Made by a program: the position numbers and the translations under genes
Notes under the pieces: generated by a model
The model's database searches: none
Told to the model about the DNA's origin: nothing
Seen by the model: only the letters and a program-made list of their open reading frames with translations
Part shown: positions 39,889 through 51,128 of the stretch, in pieces
Position numbering within the stretch: the first letter of the stretch is position 1
Layout of the letters: each line of letters opens with the position of its first letter
DNA from: Stratiolaelaps scimitus
Taxonomy: Eukaryota; Arthropoda; Arachnida; Mesostigmata; Laelapidae
Length of the DNA stretch: 64,000 nt
Direction of reading: 5' to 3'
Assembly: GCA_019614645.1 (NCBI GenBank)
Contig: JABWDB010000046.1
Coordinates: 2,370,001 to 2,434,000, forward strand

Positions 39889-41119
39889 CTATTGAACTGC
39901 ACGAAGATTAATTGGGGCTGAGGTGTACAATGTCCCGATGAAGGCGATTGCATTGCCCCTCTGCACAGCGAGGGACAGGCGCTGCAGAAGGAAAAAACCT
40001 GCGCGCTTGTCCCCGGTGGCGCGGTTGTACCTATGGTAGACCCCTTCGAGGAAGTTCGCAGTGAGAGGGCCGTGCCCGCCCAAGGTCTCAAAAGCAAGGG
40101 GGGAAAAAAGGTGGGTTGCTTGGAGTGCGGCGTCCTTCCTTAGCTTGGCCCGCTCCGCACGCGCTACCACGTAACCGGGGGTGGTTGCACAGTGGTTGAC
40201 ATAAGAAGGTGCTAGAGTGTCAACCACCGTGCCGTCCCAAACAAGGTGCTGGCCTCGGTGGAAGGGGATAAGGGCGAGGCCGTCAGGGCGGCGCCCGTCA
40301 GAGGTGTCGAGGCCCTGTGGCTCCCTTGTGCAAGGAATACCGGCGGAGTGGAGGGCCCTCACGAGCGTGTCATTAAGCATCGTGTGTCGCGGATGGCGAC
40401 CGGCGCTGCGTTCGCACAATAGTCCGTGGTGGCCATTCGTTGCGACGGGGTCGCCGCAACGCTCACAGCTGTGGGCCGCAACTACAGGGACCCCGAGGCG
40501 GAGGCCCGCACAAAAGCGGAGGGAGCGATCGTCGAGAGCAGTGCCAAGGGACGTGGAGGGCAGCGCGTGGAGCCACGCCCCCGCACCAGGCCTGTCGACA
40601 GCCCGGAGGCGTGCTTGGTCTGCAACGTGTGGCGCTGAGGCCAGGAGGGAGTCCCACAGCTCCTTGTGCAGGGCATCGGATCATACCCGCTGCTTGCTCC
40701 GTTTGTCCTGAGGGACCCGGGAGTAGACGCCCGTCTGGTCAAGGGCAGCTTCACGGGAAGCGGTTAAGTGGGCGAGAGCTTCGGGGGGGAGGAGGACTGT
40801 AGCAACCATGTCTGCGCCAGCCGTAAGCGACGTTGCGTAGCAAACGTGAGCCAAGCGGCGTACACTAAGGATGCCGAGGCCACCGAAGCGAACCGGAAGG
40901 GTAGCCTGCGACGCCGCTTCCGGAAGAAGCTGGAGGTACTGGATCGTGGTCAGAGCGTCCAACACAAGTCGTCATACCCGTGAAGGGCTGAAGCCTCAGT
41001 GCCGGCCGGGCATGTCCTAAGCAAGTGCTGCATGCGTGCCGCCGAGAAACAGGACCGAAGGAGGAACAGCCCCTGGTGAGCCGATAACAGAGGCAGTCGA
41101 CTGCACGAATGATGCGCAT
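39889..41119 (-). pseudogene. REL-type retrotransposon C-terminus, copy 2
   Basis: GC-rich minus-strand coding remnant, readable almost continuously with a few frameshifts. In order it shows: a segment with PVRFGGLGILSVRRLAH (about 40,880), a leucine/alanine-rich linker, a zinc knuckle CERCGDPVATNGHHGLLC (about 40,450), then RHPRHTMLND, EPQG, DGRRPDGLALIPF and LVWDGTVVDTLAPSYV (about 40,240). The open 176-residue frame 39,889-40,419 is the C-terminus. It belongs to the same family as 30,253-31,900 but is much better preserved. The knuckle plus PD...D arrangement suggests a restriction-endonuclease-like domain (inferred). The RT core itself is not present on this side. Its GC content contrasts strongly with the AT-rich surroundings. 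Confidence 0.8.
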
Positions 41120-42127
41120 AATATATCACTACTATATCTATGGTACGTGGTCGAGTCGTTTGAGGCTGGGCCCCAGCCCTCCTCTCCGGCTAAGAACATG
41201 ATGAAAGCCATGGATTGAAAAGCGGGTATTGCTAAATTCGCAATGAACCATGACAACGATTCTGGAGAACTCGCTGAGGAAAATAGCCCAGGAACGCGTA
41301 GCTGTGCAAACAATGGTGCATTATTTCGGCCAGTATCCAAAACGCGTCGCCAGATCCAGGGCAGCAATCAGACGGGCCCATATTAAATGGGTTCGGTACC
41401 ATTAGACAAAACACTTCGGAGTAGCAGCCAACGTCGGTGACATTCAAGCCAAAATCGGTGCGAATTCTGTGTTCCCACTCGACCATGTCGTACAAACACT
41501 CTCGATGTGCTAATTGGTGCTAGTGTGCCCCGACTTGAATAATGGGTGCTGTGTGCCCCGACTTGAATAATGTAACGAGGCATCTAAATGTGCTATAACC
41601 ATATTGTTTGATAGCAATGCATTTGCGTTGGGCGTTGTCTGGAGAAACTATCGAACGAGTTTGATACTTTTCGGCTAAATCTCGCAGGATCATTTTGCAG
41701 CTACCGGAAGACATCCCCTTATCAGCGGCACGGTAATTACTTCCCTTATTTTGAATCTGTGACAGGGTAAGCTGTGAAATCATAATATTCACGTCACACT
41801 TTTTATCGAGTATCGAGTTACTCATCCTTACGTGGAAAATACGTTTACTCGTTCTCAATGGCTACTACTCGGGGCTACCCTGAATATTTTAGGTTAGTAG
41901 ATGTAATGACGATGAAATCTCTAATAGCCTCTTTTTCTCAGTCCATCGTCTCGTCCAGTCTCCTGTTTGTTATTTCCTTCTCCATCGTAGAGCAGCGCAT
42001 ATTTGTCAACGGATGCGGATGGCTTTAGCTATCGCCTGCATTAGCCCACACGTGAAAAATCTTCTAATACCTGTTGAAGAGTTAAATCTTTGCTCTTTGT
42101 CAACGGGATGGTCTATTTTAACCGTCA
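41120..42127. other. no gene seen
   Basis: Short frames only. A short tandem duplication (two copies of about 30 bases with 'gtgccccgacttgaataatg') lies at about 41,515-41,575. Nothing else recognised. Confidence 0.4.
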
Positions 42128-42370
42128 CTAGCATGTACAACACAAAGTTCTAAATATTGCTCCTTTGGGATACATAGCAGCTACACTTCCTGAGAAAAAA
42201 TGTTTACTGGAAGCTTTCTTCCGGCGTGAGACCCGTTCAAATTCTGCTTTCTCTGCTATACTCTCAAGAAGCTTATGTGGCTGTTGACAAGAACAGTTTT
42301 GGACCCTTACGTGCTGTGTATCTAGGTGCCGGTAACGATTTTCCGTGCTGATATCCACGACGCGGACCAT
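42128..42370 (-). CDS. unrecognised frame in 3' flank of def2
   Basis: An 80-codon frame beginning MVRVVDISTENRYRHL and continuing through a Lys/Arg/Ser-rich middle to a Cys-rich end. The first 16 residues recur, in frame, downstream of def5 (55,450-55,641) and def6 (near 62,470-62,500), after which the copies diverge; the def6 copy hits a stop. It lies 3' of each defensin gene on the same strand. It could be a separate exon or gene, or simply conserved flank. No family recognised. Confidence 0.25.
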   Translation of the reverse strand: MVRVVDISTENRYRHLDTQHVRVQNCSCQQPHKLLESIAEKAEFERVSRRKKASSKHFFSGSVAAMYPKGAIFRTLCCTC

Positions 42371-42667
42371 GGGGAGTTCCCTCCCGAGGAGTGGCGTTTC
42401 TTTTCCTTAACGTCGGAGGCGCTAGTCATTGCTCGGATCGTTTCGTGTCGTTTCGTGTAAATCTGGTAATCTTATGTATATATGCATACAGCTGCAATTT
42501 CATTATTAAAGCAGCATATATAGATTGTTCACGATTGCCTGGTGATATTCGACTGTCGCATAAAGGATAAAGCAAATGCGCACACGTGCGCATATTATCA
42601 GCTTTACGAATTGGTTTTCATTAGCTTGATCTTCCGCCTAATTTTGGCGAGGTGTATAGATTAGGCA

Positions 42668-45233
42668 CTAGCGCCAGACGCAGCAATGTTGACCTGAAGG
42701 ACCACAAAGATGAGTTCCCAGGGAGCGCTGTCTAACTCCGCATTCGCTTCGGCATACACCACCCCTCTGCTCGCAACTTTTAGTCGGAGTCGCAGTAGAC
42801 GCTAGAATAGACACAGTACACCCTCTTTAATTTATGATTCAATTAAATTTGATTCCGACCCAGCAAATAGTTATGGCTGCTGACTCACTCGAAATATATA
42901 TCTATCTCGTGAGACAACGACTTATTCCTCCGGATTGGCATTTGCGCCCCCCCCCCCCCCTCCACCAAAACCGTGCGCTAGAACAGTTATAATTGTTCTA
43001 CGATATAAACGAGTAGTACGGTTGTACGAGGAGTGGTATTACGATACAGCCAAAGCTAGAAGCAGTGAAATCGCTAAACTTGTAACTAGGTGCGATATAC
43101 ATAAAATCAAGAAATAAATGTAACAATGCAACTTAGGTAATGCCTGAAAAAAAAATGGATATTATGCGTTATGTTTGATTACACAAGCGGGTACAAAAGC
43201 TGCGCAGCCCGCCGCGTGACGTATCTGGTGCTGAACCTGACGCGGTAGGTCCTGATCTTCCCGTCGTGTCCTTCCCTCGTTTCGATCACCCTCACCAGCT
43301 TCCACCGGTCCCGAGGCCTAGTTCTCGTCACGTACGATGCACACGTCGTCTACCCTGATAAGGGTTAGCCGTCCGCAACTGCAGCATGTAGTCCGTGTAC
43401 CAGGGATTCGACAGTGGCCGGAAGTAATTTGTCCGGGTGACCACAGTCCGGCGTACGTCTTCGCCTGAGGGGCTGTTGGTGGGGACTTCGCCATTTGGAC
43501 CAAACTCATCGAACGACGCGATTGAGCGCGTTGTCGCGCGGTCCACCACGGAGGAAATCCGATGGTGTAATAGGTGTTGGCTCGTTGTCGTCGAGGTCTA
43601 TGTAACTAAGGGGCCGCCCGTTGATTACGGCCGCGAGCGCGCACAGAATGGTATGCAACTCTTCCGAGCCGACCAGGCTTCGCCAGAGGGTCCGCCTCGG
43701 GCAACACGAGCGCCTTTGACCAGAGACACCAAACGTTCGAATAATCTTGCTACGGAGCGAGTGGACAATTGAACGACCAGTCGTCACGGTGTTGACCTCC
43801 AGGTTGGCCCTATACGTCTGATTACACTACAAGCAACCAACCTCACCATAAGAATCCTCGAGATCGCTGGTCCGACGTTCAAGGACATTCGGAAACCTAT
43901 TTAAGGCAGTCGAGTCGGTATATTTGAACTTGGCTGCTCGGATGTGGAAGCGAGGTACGTGAACGCCAAACTTTTTTTAAGTTTGGCGTTTTAACTACCC
44001 ATATTTTATCCCATATTCAGGGGAATTCAATTTAAAATGCCCTTGGGTTGAATGGGATATAAGAAATTTTAAACAACACAAACGAACTTAATTCGTTAAG
44101 ATTTACCCTGTTTAGCCGTTCATTTTTAAAGAAAGGTCTGTATACGTCCCAGTGAAGATTGGGGGAGAATTTTCGACACATGGTGACTGCGCACCAATGA
44201 AGGCCGCAAGCAGCAATGACTGAATGAATGAATAGTGTCAAACGATGCATGTAAAAAATGCATGCACCTCACCCATGCCAAACCTCGACCATATATCGCA
44301 GGAAGGAAAATTTCCAAGGACTTCCAACTTTTCAGCCATTGAACTAACGGGCAAGTTCATGGATGCTTTGATAGTTAAAGGTTTGATAGACAAGTTGAGT
44401 GATATGATAAGTGATGTATACCAGTCAAGGCACCATTTTTCGATATCGAAGCGGCAATCACAAATCGTCGTTTACATAAATGAGAGTCAGCTTAGAAAAA
44501 AAAAAAAACAAGGTAGGCAGACAGTTTGCTCCTGTTTATGGGTTTTCACAAAATCTTCCCACTCAACAGCGAGTAGGTGGTTTAGTGGGTTTGCGAGTAC
44601 CACACTAGTCACTATGGCTAGTGTGGTACACACATGTGCATTAAGCATACCCGAAATCCTCCACAAAAAACAGTTTGAGAGGACAATGTGCAGAAAACGG
44701 TTTGAGAGGACAATGTGCAGAAGCTGGTATCAATGCATCCACATCTGAAAGCTAAATACCAGCTGGAACTTGGGAACGTGTACAACGTTCTGGCTGTACC
44801 AAATATTGGTATCAGTGTTAAAGAAGCTTGGCCCACCAGGTACCCAAGGCCGTTCGCTAGCTCGGATACCAACCTGAGAAAAAGGCTCAAAAAGTCAGGA
44901 GTAGGTTTCTGAAAGGTCTCCTGAAAGAGTTCCCTATCAAATGATAGGTGCCACGAACTGCCACGAACTAATGTGTCCTACATGCACATATTGACCCTGT
45001 CAATTATCATCACCATGATCATGACAAGTGTGTGCTAAAATAATAGGTGTAGCCTATCGCCTTTTTTTCGATAAGATTTATAGATGTAATGATGATTTTT
45101 TTTGCGTTTCGACTGAACTAGCATCGCTACAGGTGCAACATACAACTACAGCTGATTGTATGGTTGAGCAATATAACAAACCTTTTATGCCCACAATGAG
45201 GGCCAGCAGCATGAAAACGGTGATGAGCTTCAT
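42668..45233 (-). CDS. def2: secreted beta-defensin-like peptide, two exons
   Basis: Exon 1 is 45182-45233 (signal peptide MKLITVFMLLALIVG, donor AAAG|GTTTGT). Exon 2 is 42668-42801 after the acceptor TCTATTCTAG. The joined frame is 61 residues. After a short Ser/Thr/Pro spacer come C-x6-C-x3-C-x11-C-x6-CC and a three-residue tail VWR. The domain contains GGVC and LGTHLC, as in beta-defensins (GG before the second cysteine, GT before the fourth). My hand count of net charge in the cysteine domain is about +3. The intron is 2,380 bp and contains a BEL/Pao integrase fragment (43,185-43,790). A near twin of def3: the cysteine domains differ at four of 35 residues. Secreted host-defence role inferred from the pattern. 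Confidence 0.9.
43185..43790 (-). pseudogene. BEL/Pao integrase C-terminal fragment
   Basis: Minus-strand frames carry the BEL/Pao hallmark 'AAVINGRPLSYIDLDD' followed by PTPITPSDFLRGG (about 43,560-43,640), then a VVTRTNYF...WYTDYMLQLR segment, then VDDVCIVRDEN (about 43,325-43,350) and PRDRWKLVRVIETREG with DGKIRTYRV and LLYPLV at the end (about 43,190-43,310). At least one frameshift separates the parts. This is the end of a pol gene inside the def2 intron. I could not delimit long terminal repeats. Confidence 0.8.
44661..44718. repeat. 27-bp tandem duplication in def2 intron
   Basis: Two adjacent copies containing 'ggtttgagaggacaatgtgcagaa'-type sequence. The unduplicated form is present in the def3 and def5 introns. 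Confidence 0.7.
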
Positions 45234-45306
45234 TTTTCTGAGGTCTCTACCAGCCGGTTATTCGTAGTGCCACTCGGGAAGCTCCTGTTTTGACAACCGG
45301 ACTACG

Positions 45307-45312
45307 ATTTAA
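45307..45312 (-). promoter_or_regulatory. TATA-like box of def2
   Basis: TTAAAT on the minus strand, 74-79 bases upstream of the def2 ATG: the same spacing as in def1. Confidence 0.5.
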
Positions 45313-45651
45313 GCTCCTCAGTTGCGATACCGCTAAAATGCTGCTCGGGGTGCTATTACTAAAAAAAATTCTCGACTCGAACGCAACTCCTCTTGCATTT
45401 ACTAGACAATTTTCGTTATCTGCGTGTATCTGTCGTTATTCCATGTATTTATACCTATGCTACCGTGGACTGTTCGTGTTCCTTTTTTAGCAATGTCGCG
45501 GACGTTAAATGTTGGCTGAGAGTCAGCCCGGAAACGTTGGATTTATGATTGCTGGTCAGATATGACGAGGTCGCGGGCCCATTGGATCAGCACACTTCGT
45601 AGGCTTGTGTTGGGACAAGAAGTTTGAGCATTTTGTCTTAAAAACCTTATC

Positions 45652-46328
45652 ATATCTAATCCTCGTCGGGGATAAGCTCGCCTCCAGGGACCTGGCCACG
45701 ATCGACAGAGTCAAACCAGCGTTCTTAAAGTCAGTACTCGGTTTGCACGCCACGGCACGGAACCGGCTTGTCTATCTGCTGCTCGACACGCCATCGTTTG
45801 TTGAAGAAATCCGCCAGTCGTTCAACCTCCCAGAAACAGATAGTTACCGCATCTTTATAGATGGTCATAAAGCGAAGAAGAGAGAGGTGGACCCGTCGTT
45901 CTTCACGACTCCAGCCATGACTGATGGCAATTGGAAGCTTAGTAAAAGAAGGAATAGGCACCATGTTACCAGGTTCGCGGTTCACGGATTTCACCATATA
46001 GTCTGCGGAACACAGAGATTCCATGAACCTGATGATAATTGCGTTTGTAAATTCTGTAGTAAAAAATATGAGAGATACCACGCAGGAAAATGCGAAGCAA
46101 TTAGGTCAATTAGTCATCTCTTAAATATAAATGACTAATCTAGTCGTAGAATTAAATATACATTGATCAATGCAATCAGATGGAACTATGTTTTATAAAA
46201 AAAAAAAAAGTGCTCCTAGAATTTTTACATGAAACCTTACACATCAGAAACTGACTTGTATATTGTACATACCGTTGTAATTACTCGAACAGAGTGAAAA
46301 TAAAACGAATAATAATATCTAATCCTCG
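45652..46328 (+). mobile_element. 5'-truncated non-LTR retrotransposon with 14-bp TSD
   Basis: The inserted segment is 45,666-46,314, bounded by identical 14-base copies of 'atatctaatcctcg' (45652-45665 and 46315-46328). It encodes the C-terminus of a non-LTR polyprotein, ending at the stop 46136-46138. Landmarks are RVKPAFLKSVLGLH, ARNRLVYLLLDTP, PETDSYRIF, and a terminal Cys/His cluster CVCKFC...YHAGKC. The upstream part of the open frame (from 45,605) belongs to the host flank, not the element. A 3' UTR follows, with an A run near 46,197 and a final AAT-type tail. The matching position in the def1 unit (about 38,325-38,345) is uninterrupted, which shows the empty site. Confidence 0.85.
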
Positions 46329-46689
46329 AAGTCAATCTCGATTTTGGGTACTATCACAGAGTGGGGCGATAGAAGGTCCGGTAACAGGGGTCTTACATTG
46401 TGGTGAATGTGATACCCTTCTTAATTACTAATACACGTTCACTGGGTAGAATTATTGCCCAAATTATATGAAGTAATAGTGGAAACCCATGGTATTACAA
46501 ATGGCGGCGACTCTCTCAGAAAGATATAAATAGCAAAGGTTGTCTTGCATACACAACTACATTTGAATTAAAACATATATATATATGAGTCTTGGTTCAC
46601 CTAGATAAGGTGATACAGAATAGTTAGAAACTAGGATAAAAGCGATATACCGGCATATAATTTTATTATTTGTGCAATCTCAATACCCG

Positions 46690-47165
46690 TATGTTCTCAG
46701 CCGTAGTGGAAAATGCAGAACAGATGGCTATTATATGGTGTCCACAAGGTACGTGTTTATTACGCCTCCTGCAACCGAACAGGCTGGTAGCGAATTTTTA
46801 TCTTGAGGAAAAAAAGAACAGCTTCAATCTGTCTGAACTTAAATGTATTCTGTATTTTATGCTGATTCGTGAAGAACGTGTCAAATCCGCCTACATTTTC
46901 CCACAAATGCAAAGTAGGTTTTCTTTGAGAATTCGATCGGAAGTGTAGCGGCTCTTAAACTGCAGAGTTGGAGCCGTTTTGGTATAGACCAAGAGCCGCT
47001 GGGAAACAAAAAAAACTCGGGGAAACACTTTGACAAATAAATTCATTCAATTGCCTAGTTCAATAAGCTTCTTAATTTCTAAGCAGAATCAGTTAGCTAC
47101 TACGAATGCAACGACTGCTACACCTAGATACTCTTCTAGTTAAGATCTGTAATCCTGATGATTCG
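46690..47165. repeat. distal 5' flank of def2 unit
   Basis: Paralogous to 32,440-33,005 and 38,727-39,310. A 92-codon plus frame (46,670-46,948) shares 'LLRLLQPNRLVANFYLEEK' with the def1 flank copy, but the reading breaks in the other copies, so coding is doubtful. Confidence 0.7.
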
Positions 47166-47169
47166 GTAT

Positions 47170-48850
47170 GAGATTTCGGTTGCATAACCAAGATAAGATC
47201 AATGTATTTGCACAAAACGGTTTTTGAGCGACTCCGTCATCTGTACCGACCGAGTTTTCCTGCAGCCTAGATCTGATTAGCTGCAGCATGTTTATTGGAA
47301 CTTCACACACTTCAAGCTTCAATTTTTACTGGTGTTGTATTACTCCAAACTGCATGTCGTACTGCACGTAGGACCCCCCTCGATCTACTTAGTACACGAT
47401 GCACCTCTTGAAGCAACAAGTCACGCGCCGTGTCCGTGGCGCGCCCCGTTCGAAACCTGTATTGCTCTGCTGTTATGTGGTTGCGCGTTCCGGGAATCCA
47501 CAGCTGAAAGGCTCCTCCGTGATGATGCCTTCCGAAATACGTAGTTTTCTCTGAATTCCGAAGTGCAGATGAAGCCTTCGAACGTTGGGAGTGTGTTCAT
47601 CAGACCTTGATACGCCTAGTGCTCCGTTGAAGCGAATAGTCCTCTATCTATTTGCTAAGTTATCGTGTATCTACACGCATTATCTAAAATATAAACCGAA
47701 TGAAGATCATCGAAGAACATTGGCGGAAGACAAATTGACTCCATTTGAACTGTTTGCATGTACCAATTATGGTGTTGTGTCACAGGTGAATATTGTTTCA
47801 AACGCCGCTGAAAACGTAATCCTTGTACTTTTTTAGAAAAAAAAAACGCTATGAACCGAGAAAGTGAGGCCCACAAACCGATTAAGTGACTGGTTAAGGC
47901 TCTGCTGGTTACATCGACATCAAAACTTCCAGTTCAAAGACCCATCAACAGCATCCATTGTCAGGCTTCCGACAACGGATGATTTTTGAACTCTAGCTAA
48001 TCTTTGAACTCTTCCTTAAAATAGTTGCGGAGATTATTAGTATAATAGCTCGCGTCGACTCTTGTCTGAATACATGATAGGCAGTATCCTCTCTACTCAT
48101 AATCAGGTTCGGCTATTTCTTATGGCTTCATCTTGACTAGGCATAGGTCACCATCTTTCGGGTCTCAAACATCACGCTTGTAGTCTACAAGTGCCAGAAA
48201 GCACGAGTAGCTTATCGCTTAATCATGGAACAACCACAAATAACAATACGTTTGCATTTCACTTCGCCTTCGGGTGTCAAAACCCAATGACTCGCGTGCC
48301 ATTTGAACTCCTTGGTCCGTGTTTCAAGACGGGTCAAATAACTAATGCTAACCATTGATGGCGGGCCACTTACTGATGATAACACACTCACCGCAAAAAG
48401 GAATCAACCGATTCGCAGATACAGCAGCTACCGATCATAAACGCAGCCCTCAGCTGTCGCACAGCTAAACTACGCCAGCTCGCTAGCGCCCAGCATGCAA
48501 CTGCGCACTAAGTACGGACTATTGCACTAGAGCTTCGTCGCCAACATCTAATACTTTTTTTTGTCTATATAGCGATGAGGGGAAAATGAGTGTATGCCGT
48601 CAGAATGTATGAGATAATCCTATGGGTGCGGGCCAAACCATGTGAGACTGACTATGGATAAAAACCTGCCTATTTCGCACTAGAACCCCTAGACTTCGTG
48701 TTATTAAGCCTGTTAACACGCCGCACTTCAGATAGATGTTGGAATTCCATATTTAATACTTCGAGCATTTGTCAGAGTATTTTCTTGCTGCGTTATTCTA
48801 CGGCGTCAACAGGGTTATTCTGCTCTCCGCCACTTCCTCCTTGGAATCTA
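47170..48850. other. mostly featureless spacer between def2 and def3 units
   Basis: Two things stand out. About 47,555-47,606 resembles 33,835-33,885 (shared 'gatgaagccttcgaacgttgg'). A plus frame around 47,655-47,785 reads THYLKYKPNEDHRRTLAEDK and LTPFELFACTNYGVVSQ before a possible donor CAG|GTGAAT; I do not recognise it. The rest shows nothing. Confidence 0.35.
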
Positions 48851-49120
48851 AACAGTATCAGCCTTTCTAATTCCTTCCTGGTCATGAGAATCCCCGTGTG
48901 CATATATAAATACAACTGCCCATGTGTAGAGAAAGCAGCATGTGAACAATCTGACTATGCCGTCTGACGATTGCCTGACAGTTAAGTACTGTGATATTCG
49001 ACTATCGGATAAAGGACGAAGTAAAGAAACCGCATAAACGTGCGCATATTATCAGCTTTACAAATTGGTTTTCATTAGCTTCATCTTGCGTCTAATTTTG
49101 GCGAGGCGGATATATAGGTG

Positions 49121-50342
49121 CTAGCGCCAGACGCAGCAGTGATAACCTGAAGAACCACAAAGATGAGTTCCTAGGGAGCGCTGTCTAACTCCGCATTCGG
49201 GTCGGCATACCCCACCCTTCTGCTCGCAAGTTCTAACCGGAGGCGCTGAAAATAGACACATAACATTTTCGATGAAGAGACATACTACAATTCTAACTTG
49301 TTATTCTATGATTAGAAGACTCAAATGGGGTCAAGATAACCAAAAATACTGTATCGAAAGGGAATTGCTATCATAATTGTCTCAGCCTTCTGTAAGCACA
49401 CAAGTTAAATGCATTCCTATATATATATATATATGATAGTGTATTCTCTCTGAGACTGCTTCAAAGTTCTGTCAAGTCGGTTATGCTGGACTTTCAGACC
49501 AGTTCAACGATTGGGCAAAGTTGTGAGTAATATGATAAAAGATATGTATACCAGTCAAGGCACCACTTTTCGATATCGAACCGGCAATCACAAATCGTCG
49601 TTTACATAGTAACCGCCCTCAAAGAAATGCGCATTAGCCAAGGTCGGCAAACAGTTCGCTCCTGTTTATGGGCTTTCACTACGTTCATGCTAGATTGGTT
49701 TCACAACATCTACACACTCAGCAGCGATGAGGGTGTTTAGTGGGTTTACCAATTTCACACTAGCCACTATGGCTGGGTGACACATGTGCATTAAGTATAC
49801 CCGAAATCCATCACAAAAAACACGTTGAGAGGACAATGTGCAGCAGCTGATCTGGTATCAATGCATCTAAATGTGAAAGCTAAATACCAGCTGGAACTTG
49901 GGAACGTGTACAACGTTTTCACAGTATCAAATATTGGTATAAGTGTTAGAGAAGATTGGCCCGCCAGGTGTCTTGAAGACCGTTCGCTAGCTCGGATATG
50001 TAGTAGGTTCTCAGGTAAGGAATAGGTTTCTGAAAGGTCTCCTGAAAGAGTTTCCTATCATTTAGGTGCATTAACTGCCACGAACTGATGTGTCCTATAT
50101 GCTCAATTTGACCATGTCAATTATCATCACCAGCGTCAGAAGTGTATGTCAAAAGAGTAAGTGTAGCCAGTCGCCTTTTTTTAATAAGATTTATAGATGT
50201 AATGATTTTTTTGCGTTTCGGGTGAGTTAGTATCACTACGGACGCAATGGACACCTGTAGCTGATTCTGTGGTTGAACAATACAACAAACCTTGAATGCC
50301 CACAATGAGGGCCAACAGCATGAAAACGGTGATGAACTTCAT
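49121..50342 (-). CDS. def3: secreted beta-defensin-like peptide, two exons
   Basis: Exon 1 is 50291-50342 (signal peptide MKFITVFMLLALIVG, donor CAAG|GTTTGT). Exon 2 is 49121-49245 after the acceptor TATTTTCAG. Joined length is 58 residues. The cysteine domain is C-x6-C-x3-C-x11-C-x6-CC with tail VWR; it contains KGGVC and LGTHLC, and net charge is about +3 by hand count. Relative to def2 it has a shorter spacer (PPVRT) and four changes in the domain. The intron is 1,045 bp with no transposon found in it. A second possible acceptor in the intron (TCTTTCAG before 50,041) opens a long frame in the matching phase; see findings. Confidence 0.9.
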
Positions 50343-50414
50343 TTCTCCGCGGTTTCTCCCAGCCGGTTGTCCGTAGTGCCACTTGGAAGCTTCGGTTCTG
50401 ACAACCGGACGGCT

Positions 50415-50420
50415 ATTTAA
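50415..50420 (-). promoter_or_regulatory. TATA-like box of def3
   Basis: TTAAAT (within CTTAAATAG) on the minus strand, 73-78 bases upstream of the def3 ATG. Confidence 0.5.
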
Positions 50421-50582
50421 GCTCCTCAGTTGTGAGCTCGCTCAAATGCTACTCGGGGTCCTGTTACTCAAACCGAGTCCATCGTGTCCTGTCGTGAACA
50501 ACGGCTGGCTTACGATGTTGTAGATATTTGATTTGTCTATAGCTAGCTATTTTCCTGCTTTTAGATTTATGATACCGTGGAG

Positions 50583-51065
50583 TGCTCCTGTTTTTTTGAG
50601 CAATACCGTGGACGTTAAATGTTGGCTGAGAGTCAGCCAGGAAACATTAGATTTATTATTGTTTCTTGTGCATAACAAGGTTGCTTGGCCACGAATAACT
50701 CGCGAGGCAAAAAAAATACTCGTCCATCTCAAACGTGGGGAGCACCCTGTCTTTCCAGAAGGTCCCCGGTAGCACGATCCAATGATATATGTATCACTCA
50801 ATAAAACATACACCGCCATAGTCACCATAATGTGATATGTGCTCGCTAGTCTACTAACACTTAACGCATGATGAAATTATATATATATATTTTGTTGCCT
50901 CCGAGCAAAGTGTCTGAATGCATTCGATGTATGAACACCTAACAGGCCTTGCGAACCGTTACTACGGGTTTAGTTCTCGTGAAAACTATTGTATGCACTT
51001 CGCGCGAAGCGTGCAATTCGATTGCGAATATTTACATAATTTGACACAGGCTGGTCGACATTACA

Positions 51066-51080
<15 letters not shown>
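50583..51080. repeat. 5' flank shared by def3 and def5 units
   Basis: Almost the same sequence as 59,370-59,880, including 'gttaaatgttggctgagag', 'ccagaaggtccccggtag' and 'gtttgttgcctccgagc'-like blocks. It ends at an AT microsatellite in both copies, which suggests def3 and def5 units are closer in this flank than to def2. Confidence 0.8.

Positions 51081-51118
<38 letters not shown>
51068..51118. repeat. (TA)n microsatellite, about 50 bp
   Basis: An uninterrupted TA run at the junction between the def3-unit flank and the non-LTR element that follows. Confidence 0.9.
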
Positions 51119-51120
<2 letters not shown>

Positions 51121-51128
51121 ATATATAT

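Noticed and set aside
45605..45665. N-terminal part of the 177-codon frame as element coding sequence
   Set aside because: These bases match the uninterrupted flank of the def1 unit and lie outside the target-site duplication, so they are host DNA read in frame by chance.
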